From CAZRAL01 sp964598005 (GTDB lineage Bacteria > Pseudomonadota > Gammaproteobacteria > Burkholderiales > Usitatibacteraceae), in assembly GCA_964598005.1 (NCBI GenBank), contig CAZRAL010000009.1, forward strand, positions 4,274 to 68,273: a stretch of DNA of 64,000 nucleotides. Reading direction: 5' to 3'. Below, one piece after another: positions 16,884 to 24,806 of this stretch. The notes under the pieces were generated by a model that was given only the letters and a program-made list of their open reading frames with translations, was not told where the DNA came from and ran no database searches. Every line of letters begins with the position of its first letter. Positions within the stretch are counted from its first letter, which is position 1. The translations under genes were made by a program, and so were the position numbers.

Positions 16884-17273
16884 ATGTTGACATCTGAACA
16901 AATTGGCCAACTCAAGAAACTCCTTCTGGAACAGGAGTCCCTATTACGGCAAAAAATGAGCATGGCAATTCAGCAACGAACCAGCCGCGATACGTCTGAT
17001 CTGGAAGCAAATAACGGCGACGACTCCGAACAATCAATCGCCGATTTACAGGAAAGTTTGGATACCAGCATACTGACAAAAAATACCGACGAATTACAGG
17101 CGATTGAAATCGCCAAGGAAAGCTTGGAAAACAATAATTACGGTTTTTGCATTGCTTGCCAAGGCCCTATCGACTTCAAGCGATTATTGGCCTTGCCTAC
17201 GGCGCAACGCTGTTTGCCCTGCCAGGAGCAGCATGAACGTACTACCTGGAAGCCATCTGAGACCAAACTATAA
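16884..17273 (+). CDS. DksA/TraR-type zinc finger protein
   Basis: 129 residues. An N-terminal coiled coil of about 80 residues with an acidic DDSEQSIADLQESLD segment is followed by the zinc finger CIACQGPIDFKRLLALPTAQ then RCLPC (C-x2-C and C-x2-C). The overall plan is that of DksA relatives, which bind the RNA polymerase secondary channel. The coiled-coil tip DxxDxA signature of true DksA is not visible, so I do not call it DksA itself. Confidence 0.85.
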   Translation: MLTSEQIGQLKKLLLEQESLLRQKMSMAIQQRTSRDTSDLEANNGDDSEQSIADLQESLDTSILTKNTDELQAIEIAKESLENNNYGFCIACQGPIDFKRLLALPTAQRCLPCQEQHERTTWKPSETKL

Positions 17274-17310
17274 AATCGTGAATCACAGATAATCTGTTTG
17301 AATAAATCAC

Positions 17311-17346
17311 TCATTCCATGAGTCATTCCATAAGTCATTCCATTGC
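17311..17346. repeat. Three tandem 12-bp units
   Basis: TCATTCCATGAG, TCATTCCATAAG and TCATTCCATTGC follow one another at 17311-17346 just after the DksA-like gene. The last unit runs into the left arm of a palindromic element also found at 58766-58869. Confidence 0.75.
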
Positions 17347-17434
17347 TAAATCAAAACTGATTTTGTCGGCTTCCCTATGAAAATGGCTTTTCCGGTAAAA
17401 ATGTTTCTCCTCTGCAGTGCGTAACATCAGTTAC
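17338..17434. repeat. Hybrid of two MITE-like repeats
   Basis: The first ~30 bp (ATTCCATTGCTAAATCAAAA) match the left arm of the palindromic element at 58766-58869. From 17367 to 17434 the sequence is identical over 68 bp to 30991-31058, the right part of the GATGTTACGC repeat family. The hybrid therefore joins halves of two different repeats. Immediately after it begins the large IS5-ended repeat at 17437. Confidence 0.75.
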
Positions 17435-17436
17435 TT

Positions 17437-18093
17437 AAGGAACCTCTGATTAAGTCCTCCATGAGCTGCGTTTTGACAAGAATAGATGAGATTCAAGGCA
17501 TCGTAGTTGCCAACATCGGCAGATTGTATCCGTTGATACGAAGCCAAGGAGGCCTCGGCGTAGCGATAGCCTCGCGCAGCACAGGCCGCGAAACCGGAGC
17601 AATCGCCTTGCCTTTCGGGTCGCATCCAAAGGCACTGAGTCCTCAGCGCCTTTGGAACCTGCTCCGCCTGCGGCAAGGCACGCCGAAGATGGACTATTCT
17701 TGTCAAAACCCGCATGGGGTACCGCAAGGGTTTCGCCAAGCCAACTGCTTGGCTTGGCGCTTGCGGGACCGGCAAGCCTCTGGCTTGCCGTGGGCCGAAG
17801 GCTGGCGCAGTTGTCAAATGCGCGGGCGGTCTGCTGTGTTGAGGTGTTTGCGAAGGGTACGCCGCAGCGAAGAGCAGGGGCCCCGTTCACGGGGATGCGA
17901 CCGCGCAGGCGTACAATTGCAGCCGCGTTTGCTGCGGCTAAATGTTCTGCTACGGGGTCGCCTCCACGCACTTCGTGCGCGGAGCCTGCTACCCCCTTCG
18001 CGGCTGCCGACCATTCGCTGCACACCGCGCCTTGCATCCCATCCCGGAAAGCCGAGCGCGCGGCCATGTGGGACTTATTCAGAGGTTCCTTAA
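17437..18093. repeat. Large hairpin-rich non-autonomous repeat with IS5-like ends (copy 1, complete)
   Basis: Ends are GGAACCTCTGATTAAGTCC and its inverse GGACTTATTCAGAGGTTCC, flanked on both sides by TTAA, a likely target duplication. The ends resemble the IS5 terminal repeat (GGAAGGTGCGAACAAGTCC) in length and layout. No transposase frame is present. Inside are successive short palindromes: CCAAAGGC/GCCTTTGG, CCAAGCCA/TGGCTTGG, CGGCAAGCC/GGCTTGCCG, CCCCGT/ACGGGG type, and AGCCGC/GCGGCT. The first ~450 bp recur nearly unchanged at 63153-63600. Long frames on both strands reflect high GC content and are not supported as genes. Confidence 0.8.
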
Positions 18094-19643
18094 TTTTTCG
18101 GCTTGGCCATTTTTTTGTTGTCATGTGCTGGTCGAGGTTTTGCAGCGGCGGGGGCAGCAAACGTGCCCAGTGTTTTTGCATCGCCCGGCCCATAAGGGCC
18201 GAGTAAAGTGGCTAGCACCAGTTTTTCAAATTCCGCGCCTAACTGGTCGGTTATATTGTGAGGGTCGGACACCAGGCCAGCATCGGCAATCAGCCCGATT
18301 TGCACCTGATCCTGATAAGTGAGGAAGGAAAATCCCAAGTCAATGCCAGCCCATTGCGGCGTCCAAAAAACGATCTCAGCAATTTCCCGGCCAGCCAGGT
18401 AAAGTGGATAGGGCGGGCCGGGCAAATTAGCGGCTAGCGCCGTTGCATTACGACCGATCAGTGCGCCGATTTGATCCTGCATAATTTTTGGGCCTAGGCC
18501 AATAGCATTCAACAGCATTGAGGTCACCACGGCTTGATGAGTCTTGCGCACTGCCTGTACGCGCTCGTGGATACGGTGCAAGCGTTCGACGGGATCGTCG
18601 ATCTGGACCGGAAGCGCGATAAAAGCCAGACCAAACTGGTTGCCCAATTCAGTGACCTTTTCGAGCGGTCGCAAATTGACCGGCACCGCCACGCGCAATT
18701 CCTCATCACTGGTGACCGCGCCGCGCTGTTGCAGATAATTGCGCAATGCACCCGTAACGATAGATAGCAACACATCGTTGATCGAGCACCCGAGGGTTTT
18801 ACCAATCGTCTTTACCTCAGTCAACGTCAGCGGTGCGCTCCAGGCAACACATTTATGGTGCCTCGGATGACCCTTGAGCTGGCTTTTGGCATCTGGTGTC
18901 ATCAGCGTGAACCGGCGCAGCGCCTCGGCCAGTTCCATGCCCCTCGCAGCAAATTCGCGCATATGCGGGGGGCCTAACTCAGGCCTATGCTCAGGCTCCT
19001 TCACGATTTCTAACCCTTGCTCGAGAATACCGCGCATCAATTTTGTCGCCGCATTCCAGATGTGGGTAGTCGGTTTGGAAACGCTGTGCCAAAAATCTCT
19101 GAAATTCCTGAAATTTATTACACTGCCGGCTTGCCCCTCCAGTTTTTTTGCGGGGGCCAGACTTTCCGTCGCCGTTTTTCCGGTCAGCGCCAGCAGTACA
19201 CCAGCCAAGGCAGCACCATCAGCGTAGCACTGATGAATACGTACTACCAGCGCACAACCACCGCTGTAATTTTCAACGAGAAGGATTTGCCATAACGGCC
19301 GGGTAAAATCGAGGCTTTCACCAGCCAGCGCGCCAATAAACGTTTCCAGTTCCTTTTTACCACCTCGTCTGTCCAATTTGGCACGTTTCAGATGATGCGC
19401 CAGATCGAAATGCTTATCAGTTTCCCACCAGGTGCCGCTATGGTCCTGAATTGCTTTTTGTTTGAGGCGGGGAAAGGCCGGCAAACGCTCGGCAAGCACC
19501 ATACAGAGTTTTTTGACATCCAGTTTTTTCTGGAAAGTCATCACACCGATAATAACCATGGGATTGGCAGGATGCGCCATACGCAGCCACGCAGCATCCA
19601 TGCTGGACATCGGCTCGCGTGATAAAGGCGGTTTATTTACCAT
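18090..19643 (-). CDS. Wax ester synthase/diacylglycerol acyltransferase-like protein with altered active site
   Basis: 517 residues from the ATG at 19643 (MVNKPPLSREPMSSMDAAWL). Overall WS/DGAT plan: SSMDAAWLRM, the HHxxxDG region, SINDVLLSIVTGALRNYL, and the C-terminal half with NLPGPPYPLYLAG. Family enzymes esterify acyl-CoA with fatty alcohols or diacylglycerol. Here the active-site motif reads HQCYADG: codons CAT CAG TGC TAC GCT GAT GGT at about 19232-19212. The histidine three residues before the aspartate, which is the catalytic base in this fold, is glutamine, so normal catalysis is doubtful. The stop codon TAA is supplied by the TTAA next to the repeat at 17437-18093, so the natural C-terminus may have been trimmed. 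Confidence 0.82.
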   Translation of the reverse strand: MVNKPPLSREPMSSMDAAWLRMAHPANPMVIIGVMTFQKKLDVKKLCMVLAERLPAFPRLKQKAIQDHSGTWWETDKHFDLAHHLKRAKLDRRGGKKELETFIGALAGESLDFTRPLWQILLVENYSGGCALVVRIHQCYADGAALAGVLLALTGKTATESLAPAKKLEGQAGSVINFRNFRDFWHSVSKPTTHIWNAATKLMRGILEQGLEIVKEPEHRPELGPPHMREFAARGMELAEALRRFTLMTPDAKSQLKGHPRHHKCVAWSAPLTLTEVKTIGKTLGCSINDVLLSIVTGALRNYLQQRGAVTSDEELRVAVPVNLRPLEKVTELGNQFGLAFIALPVQIDDPVERLHRIHERVQAVRKTHQAVVTSMLLNAIGLGPKIMQDQIGALIGRNATALAANLPGPPYPLYLAGREIAEIVFWTPQWAGIDLGFSFLTYQDQVQIGLIADAGLVSDPHNITDQLGAEFEKLVLATLLGPYGPGDAKTLGTFAAPAAAKPRPAHDNKKMAKPKN

Positions 19644-19852
19644 TAATGGAAAAGGATCACTGGTTTTTCTATGTTTTGCCAACTGCTGGGTTTGGCATGT
19701 TGGTGCTATAGAGCCCGATTCTGCCCTACTATGGCCCTCGTACGCAACTGTCAATTATTAATGGTAACCCGACTATTGGTGGGCATCAACAGACTCAGAC
19801 AAAAGTGCGCGAAGAAGCGCGCTGATACCGGAGTTTTGTTTTCTTTACGGAT

Positions 19853-20175
19853 GTTACGTAGAGGCAAAACAGCTTCCCAATGAAAATTGGCCTCCCCAGT
19901 GATACGTCGCCACAATCGTTCCCGCGAAGGCGGGAATCCAGTGACTTTGTTGGTCGATCGTCATCGCAAAAATTCAAAAATGCCACTAGGCCCTGCTTTC
20001 GCTAGGGCGACAAATTTTTAGGCACTTGTGCGGCTAAACAATGCGTTGGGCTGGCTCTCCTGTTACGCAGTTTGTGTGAATGTTTTAAAGACCGACTTTA
20101 CGCTCAGGTACCGCAACTTCCCTGTGAAAAAATAGCTTTTCCGGTGAAAAGTTTTCCTCTCGGCAGGGCGTAACA
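19853..20175. repeat. Cluster of dispersed repeats upstream of the transferase genes
   Basis: The stretch 19644-20210 holds no gene. It contains GATGTTACGTAGAGGCAAAA at 19853, the left end of the GATGTTACGC family, and a right end (CTTCCCTGTG... CAGGGCGTAACAT) at about 20117-20175. Between them are the palindrome TTCCCGCGAAGGCGGGAA near 19919, a repeat type widespread in Proteobacteria, and a smaller one, CCCTGCTTTCGCTAGGG, near 19991. Confidence 0.6.
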
Positions 20176-20210
20176 TTACTCGCTCATGCCAATCCCGCTA
20201 AAATAGCGGT

Positions 20211-20897
20211 ATGCAGCTTTCCATTATCATTCCCGCATTTAACGAAGAAGCAAACATCGTCGCAACACTCGCCCCCTTGCAGCCGATGCGCGCGCGCAGG
20301 GTCGAAGTTATTGTTGTAGATGGTGGCAGCACGGATCGAACCCGGGAAGCAGCCCTGGCACTGTGCGACCATGTTCTTTCCGCTCCAACAGGCCGGGCTT
20401 TGCAAATGAATTCCGGGGCAACTATTGCAAAAGGAGAGGTGTTGTTATTTCTACATGCCGATTCGCAACTGCCTGCCGATGCGGACCGATTGATAACCGA
20501 AAGCATTACTGTTTTTGGTCGTATATGGGGCCGATTTGACGTATCGATTGCGGGCCAGCATTTTTTCCTGCCCGTGGTGGCCTGGTTCATGAACTGGCGT
20601 TCGTGGCTGACGTCCATTGCAACCGGCGATCAGGGGTTATTTATGCGCACCGATATTTTTAAACGGCTGGGCGGTTTTCCATCGATTCCCTTAATGGAAG
20701 ATGTGGCAATGACTACACGCTTGAAACAGCTGGGGCCGCCCGTATGCCTTGGTGAACGCATTCTTACTTCCGGGCGGCGCTGGGAAACACATGGGGTGTG
20801 GCGCACCATTTTATTGATGTGGCGTTTACGGCTGGCGTATTTTTTCGGCGCTGATCCGCATGCATTGCATCGCGCCTACTATGGAAAACGCTGCTAG
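20211..20897 (+). CDS. Family 2 glycosyltransferase, rSAM/selenodomain-associated type (TIGR04283-like)
   Basis: 228 residues. GT-A fold signatures: SIIIPAFNEEANIVATLAPL, VIVVDGGSTDRTRE, LLFLHADSQLP (DxD-like position) and MEDVAMTTRLKQLG. The pattern HADS...GRFDV...TGDQGLF...LMEDV is that of the transferase 2 family encoded next to transferase 1 and radical-SAM/selenodomain genes. The next gene starts inside its last codons (17-nt overlap), so translation is coupled. Substrate unknown. Confidence 0.88.
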   Translation: MQLSIIIPAFNEEANIVATLAPLQPMRARRVEVIVVDGGSTDRTREAALALCDHVLSAPTGRALQMNSGATIAKGEVLLFLHADSQLPADADRLITESITVFGRIWGRFDVSIAGQHFFLPVVAWFMNWRSWLTSIATGDQGLFMRTDIFKRLGGFPSIPLMEDVAMTTRLKQLGPPVCLGERILTSGRRWETHGVWRTILLMWRLRLAYFFGADPHALHRAYYGKRC

Positions 20898-21516
20898 CAC
20901 CTGTGTCATTGTATTTGCCAAGGCTCCGATCGAAGGGCAAGCAAAGACGCGCCTGATCCCGGCTATTGGGGCCACCGCAGCGACGCAGTTATATTGCGCT
21001 ATGGTGCACAAAGCGCTAAAAACAGCCACCCAGGCGGGATTGGGGCAGGTGATATTATGCTGTGCTCCCGATGAGCATCATGATTTTTTCGCCACATGCG
21101 CCAGAAAATATAACGTTATGCTCATGTCACAATCCGGCGGCGATCTAGGCACGCGCATGTTTGATGCCTTACATCAAGGGCTGCAGAAATATGCGTGCGC
21201 GCTGATTATCGGCACCGATTGTCCGGCGTTGTCAATGAGCGATCTGTGTGATGCAGCAGCGGCGCTAACCAGTCATGAGGTAGTGGTGGTGCCTGCAGAA
21301 GACGGCGGTTATGTGCTAATCGGCGCGGCGCGTGCCGATGCGCGCTTGTTCAATGATATTGCGTGGAGCGGGCCCCATGTTATGCGCGATACGCGGCGCA
21401 ACGTGGATCTGATGGGCTGGCGTGTGAAAGAACTTCATATGCTTTGGGATGTCGATGTTCCAGCCGATCTGCAACGCCTTGCAGAAGCGGGTATTTTTGT
21501 TCCCTTATGCAAATGA
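20881..21516 (+). CDS. Glycosyltransferase-like protein, rSAM/selenodomain-associated type (TIGR04282-like)
   Basis: 211 residues from the ATG at 20881, which overlaps the previous gene. Nucleotidyltransferase-like fold: CVIVFAKAPIEGQAKTRLIP at the start, then LGTRMFDALHQGL, IIGTDCPALS and VVVPAEDGGYVLIGA. This combination (AKxPxPGxxKTRL, GxDxPxL, PxxDGGYxLxG) defines the transferase 1 family (DUF2064). It pairs with the upstream TIGR04283-type gene in many genomes; the product of the pathway is not established. Confidence 0.9.
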   Translation: MENAASTCVIVFAKAPIEGQAKTRLIPAIGATAATQLYCAMVHKALKTATQAGLGQVILCCAPDEHHDFFATCARKYNVMLMSQSGGDLGTRMFDALHQGLQKYACALIIGTDCPALSMSDLCDAAAALTSHEVVVVPAEDGGYVLIGAARADARLFNDIAWSGPHVMRDTRRNVDLMGWRVKELHMLWDVDVPADLQRLAEAGIFVPLCK

Positions 21517-22247
21517 TCCAACCCCCCTTTATTTTATTTTTTCTAGTTTTATGGGGATTGCCTGTCTACGCTGAAAACATACCTCCCGAAAACATACCTC
21601 CCTTTTCCACACTGAAACCGGGGCAGGCTTTGCCGACGTTATTTCGCGTTATTACCATTCCAAAGACGAAGCTGAATTTGTTTTCGCTGGTGGAGGGTAG
21701 CGAAGCGGCCGCGACAGTATTGCAAGTCGAGTCGAATCATTCTGCTGGTAGCCTGGGTTTGCCATTTGCCATCGATCCGCATACAACGCCGATGTTGAAA
21801 TGGCGCTGGAAGGTTAACCGCGTACTTGAAAAAGCTGAGATGGATCGCCGTACAGGGGATGACTTTGCGGCCCGTGTGTACGTTTTTTTCGAAGTACCGC
21901 TGGAGTCGCTTTCTTTTACCCAACGTACCAAAATTCGCCTAGCTCGTATGGTCGCCGGGCCAGACGTTCCTACAGCCGCACTATGCTATGTGTGGGATAA
22001 CCGGCACCCCGTAGGTTATACACGCTGGAGCCCCTATACTGAGCGGGTGCGTAAAATCGTGCTGCAAAGCGGCAGCGGACGTATTGGTCAATGGGTTTCG
22101 GAATCGCGCGATGTCGCGGCAGATTTCCGTTCCGCCTTTGGTGCCGAACCGCCGCGCATTAGCGGAGTCGCCATCGGCAACGACACGGATCAAACCAAAG
22201 AACGCGTCACTGCCTGGTTCAGCGAGGTCACGTTCACGGCCAAATGA
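21513..22247 (+). CDS. DUF3047 secreted protein
   Basis: 244 residues with a signal peptide (MIQPPFILFFLVLWGLPVYA). The mature part has LKWRWKVNRVLEKAEMDRRT then GDDFAARVYVFFEVP, and later LCYVWDNRHPVGYTRWSPYT, typical of DUF3047. It overlaps the previous stop (ATGA), though an in-frame ATG at 21507 is possible, and the next gene start overlaps its stop (ATGA again). Four genes at 20211-23347 therefore form one tightly coupled operon. Function unknown; periplasmic location is likely. Confidence 0.85.
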   Translation: MIQPPFILFFLVLWGLPVYAENIPPENIPPFSTLKPGQALPTLFRVITIPKTKLNLFSLVEGSEAAATVLQVESNHSAGSLGLPFAIDPHTTPMLKWRWKVNRVLEKAEMDRRTGDDFAARVYVFFEVPLESLSFTQRTKIRLARMVAGPDVPTAALCYVWDNRHPVGYTRWSPYTERVRKIVLQSGSGRIGQWVSESRDVAADFRSAFGAEPPRISGVAIGNDTDQTKERVTAWFSEVTFTAK

Positions 22248-23347
22248 GCAAAAATTTGCTATTGCTGGGTGGTGGGCACGCGCATGTGCATGTGCTGAAA
22301 TCAATTGCCAGTAAACCCATCCCTGGTACGACAATCAGTTTGATTTCGCCATTTTCGCGCCAGGTCTATTCCGGCATGTTGCCGGGCTGGGTGGCGGGAC
22401 ACTATGATCTCATCGATTGTGTCATTCCTTTGATGCCGCTGGCTGAAGGGGCTGGCGCAGTCTTTCTGGAAACGGCTGCAACGAAAATTGATTTCGCCAC
22501 GCAGAGGGTTATTTGTGCGAACGGGCACGCGGTTCCATTCGATATTCTCTCGATCGATACCGGTTCGGCTGCGGCGGAGCAAGGTATTCCCGGCGCAGCC
22601 GAACACGCGATTGCCATCCGCCCTATCGAGCAATTCATCGAGGCTTACATCGAACTTAAAACTAAGATTGAAGCGCGCACCTCGTTGCGCCAGCAAACGC
22701 ATATCGTATTTGTCGGGGCAGGTCTGGGCGGCTGCGAACTGGCGCTGGCCATGCATCATGCATTCAGGCAACACGATGTGGGCATTACTCTTATTTCTGC
22801 TACCGATTTTCCTCCAGAAATCGGGCCGCGCCTTAAACGCATTCTGAGCAAGCGAGGTATCGGTATCATGGCCGGGCAAGCGGTAGCGCATATCGCGTCG
22901 CACCAGTTGCATCTGCAAAGCGGCGGAATCGTCGAGGCGGATTTTATCGTTGTAGCGACTGGCCCGGCAGCGGCTTCGTGGCCAGGCCAATCAGGCCTTC
23001 GCGTTAACGAATCGGGATTTATTCTCACCAATGCCTACCTGCAATCGGTTTCGCATCCCAATGTCTTTGCGGCTGGCGACTGTGCAAGCATCATCGATGC
23101 CGTTTACCCCAAATCGGGCGTTTACGCTGTACGAGCTGGGCCACCGCTGGAAACCAACCTGAGAAATTTTCTGGCCAGCCATGCATTGAAACCTTATCGT
23201 CCCCAATCGCGGGCGCTTTCTTTGGTCAGTACGGGGAACCGCTACGCGCTTGCTTCCTGGGGCAATTGCACCCGGGAAGGCGCATGGGCATGGTATTGGA
23301 AGAATAAAATCGACCGGGATTTTATGCGGAAATACCAAAATTTATAA
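22244..23347 (+). CDS. FAD-dependent pyridine nucleotide-disulphide oxidoreductase, SelD-associated type
   Basis: 367 residues. FAD-binding start LLLGGGHAHVHVLK, a second Rossmann motif FVGAGLGGCELALAMHHAFR, and the FAD-closing segment NVFAAGDCA. The GGGHAHVxVL start and SGMLPGWVAGHY are characteristic of NDH-2-like oxidoreductases found fused or next to selenide-water dikinase. No selD is in the window. It has no redox-active CxxC. Its start overlaps the DUF3047 stop. Confidence 0.85.
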   Translation: MSKNLLLLGGGHAHVHVLKSIASKPIPGTTISLISPFSRQVYSGMLPGWVAGHYDLIDCVIPLMPLAEGAGAVFLETAATKIDFATQRVICANGHAVPFDILSIDTGSAAAEQGIPGAAEHAIAIRPIEQFIEAYIELKTKIEARTSLRQQTHIVFVGAGLGGCELALAMHHAFRQHDVGITLISATDFPPEIGPRLKRILSKRGIGIMAGQAVAHIASHQLHLQSGGIVEADFIVVATGPAAASWPGQSGLRVNESGFILTNAYLQSVSHPNVFAAGDCASIIDAVYPKSGVYAVRAGPPLETNLRNFLASHALKPYRPQSRALSLVSTGNRYALASWGNCTREGAWAWYWKNKIDRDFMRKYQNL

Positions 23348-23549
23348 GAGTTGATACAGAGAAACAAGATCTTAAAGGGCATGCTAGAGATCACCATCAG
23401 CAGCATCGCCAAGAAAAACCGGGGCGTCAACGCGCTCCAGGTCGGCCGGGTGCTGGTGTACATGGATGGTTGTCAAATCGATGAATAACTCTTTCAGATC
23501 GGCGCTTTCCTGGAGCGTCTTGGTACCTAGTCAATCATAGCGATTATTT
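23348..23549. other. Intergenic stretch with possible gene debris
   Basis: No gene is supported. The plus strand holds a 35-codon frame starting MLEITISSIAKKNRGVNALQ, and the segment has coding-like composition, so it may be a remnant of an inserted gene. I do not recognise it. Confidence 0.3.
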
Positions 23550-24800
23550 ATGCAAACCCATCTTTCCGGATTTATCCAAAACACCGCTGCCGGTCAGGAA
23601 GCGGAAAGTATCCTGCGTCAATGTGTACATTGTGGTTTTTGTTTAGCAACTTGTCCCACCTACAATTTGCTGGGCGACGAGCTCGATAGCCCGCGCGGGC
23701 GCATTTATCTGATCAAACAGATGCTCGAAGGTGCACCGGTTAGCGAAAAAACCCAGTTGCACCTGGATCGTTGTTTGAGCTGCCGGGCTTGTGAAACAAG
23801 CTGCCCTTCCGGGGTGCAATATGGGCGGCTGCTCGATATTGGCCGTGAGGTGGTTAAGCAGCGGGTGGGGCGCAAATCGGCCGCCGCATTGAAGCGCTGG
23901 ATATTGCACAAGGTGTTGCTGCAACGCCGTTTATTTGCGTTACTATTGAGCAGCGCCCGACTGCTGAAAAATATACTGCCGGACACGCTGGCAAGAAAAA
24001 TTCCCTCCCGGCGATTGGCCCGGCCCTGGCCCGCGGTGCGCCACCCGCGCCGCATGCTGATTCTCGATGGATGTGTGCAACCCGCGCTGGCACCAGACAT
24101 CAATGTTTCGGCGGCTCATGTTCTGGATGCATTGGGCATCTCACTCATTCTCACTGCCCAGGCCAAATGTTGCGGCGCGATTTCGCATCACCTCGACTAT
24201 CAGCAGAATGGCCTGGTTTTGGCGCGACAAAATATCGATGCCTGGTGGCCCTACATCGAACAGGGTATCGAGGCCATTGTCGTTACCGCAAGTGGTTGTG
24301 GAACCATGGTGGCCGATTATGCGCATTTGTTACGCCACGATGTTGTATATGCTGAAAAAGCGCGCGCTATATCAGCCTTGTTTCGGGATATTAGCCAGGT
24401 TATTGGCGCGGAGAAAGAAACGCTCGGCAAGCGATTGAAAGAGCAAAAAAATGTAATGCGGGACAAGATTGCATTTCACTCCCCGTGCAGCCTGCAACAT
24501 GGCTTGAAAATTACTGGGGTAGTCGAAAAAATTCTGCTCGATGCAGGCTATGAACTGGTTTCGGTTTCCGACAGTCATCTCTGTTGCGGCTCGGCGGGTA
24601 CGTATTCTCTATTGCAGCTCGAGCTTTCCCAGCGTTTGCTGGCCAATAAGGTAGAAGCGCTGACAGCCAATCGGCCCAGCCGGATCGTCACCGCCAATAT
24701 CGGCTGCCTGACGCATATTGAAAGTGGGTTAAGTCAAAATGGCGGCCCGCCTATCCAGCACTGGATCGAATTGATCGCCAATGATTTGGCGGTTCACTAA
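23550..24800 (+). CDS. glcF: Glycolate oxidase iron-sulfur subunit
   Basis: 416 residues. Two 4Fe-4S motifs: CVHCGFCLATCP (C25, C28, C31, C35) and CLSCRACETSCP (C75, C78, C81, C85). Two CCG-type domains follow, with CCGAISHH and LCCGSAGTYSLLQ. Length and layout are those of GlcF, which with GlcD and GlcE oxidises glycolate to glyoxylate and passes electrons to quinone. glcD and glcE are not beside it, so it may sit apart from them or serve another flavoprotein; the FAD oxidoreductase upstream is a possible but unproven partner. Confidence 0.88.
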   Translation: MQTHLSGFIQNTAAGQEAESILRQCVHCGFCLATCPTYNLLGDELDSPRGRIYLIKQMLEGAPVSEKTQLHLDRCLSCRACETSCPSGVQYGRLLDIGREVVKQRVGRKSAAALKRWILHKVLLQRRLFALLLSSARLLKNILPDTLARKIPSRRLARPWPAVRHPRRMLILDGCVQPALAPDINVSAAHVLDALGISLILTAQAKCCGAISHHLDYQQNGLVLARQNIDAWWPYIEQGIEAIVVTASGCGTMVADYAHLLRHDVVYAEKARAISALFRDISQVIGAEKETLGKRLKEQKNVMRDKIAFHSPCSLQHGLKITGVVEKILLDAGYELVSVSDSHLCCGSAGTYSLLQLELSQRLLANKVEALTANRPSRIVTANIGCLTHIESGLSQNGGPPIQHWIELIANDLAVH

Positions 24801-24806
24801 AATCCT

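Noticed and set aside
17450..18206. Long frames on both strands (up to 247 codons) inside the large repeat
   Set aside because: They differ between the two copies, cross the repeat ends, lack ribosome sites and show no domain; GC-rich palindromic DNA explains them.
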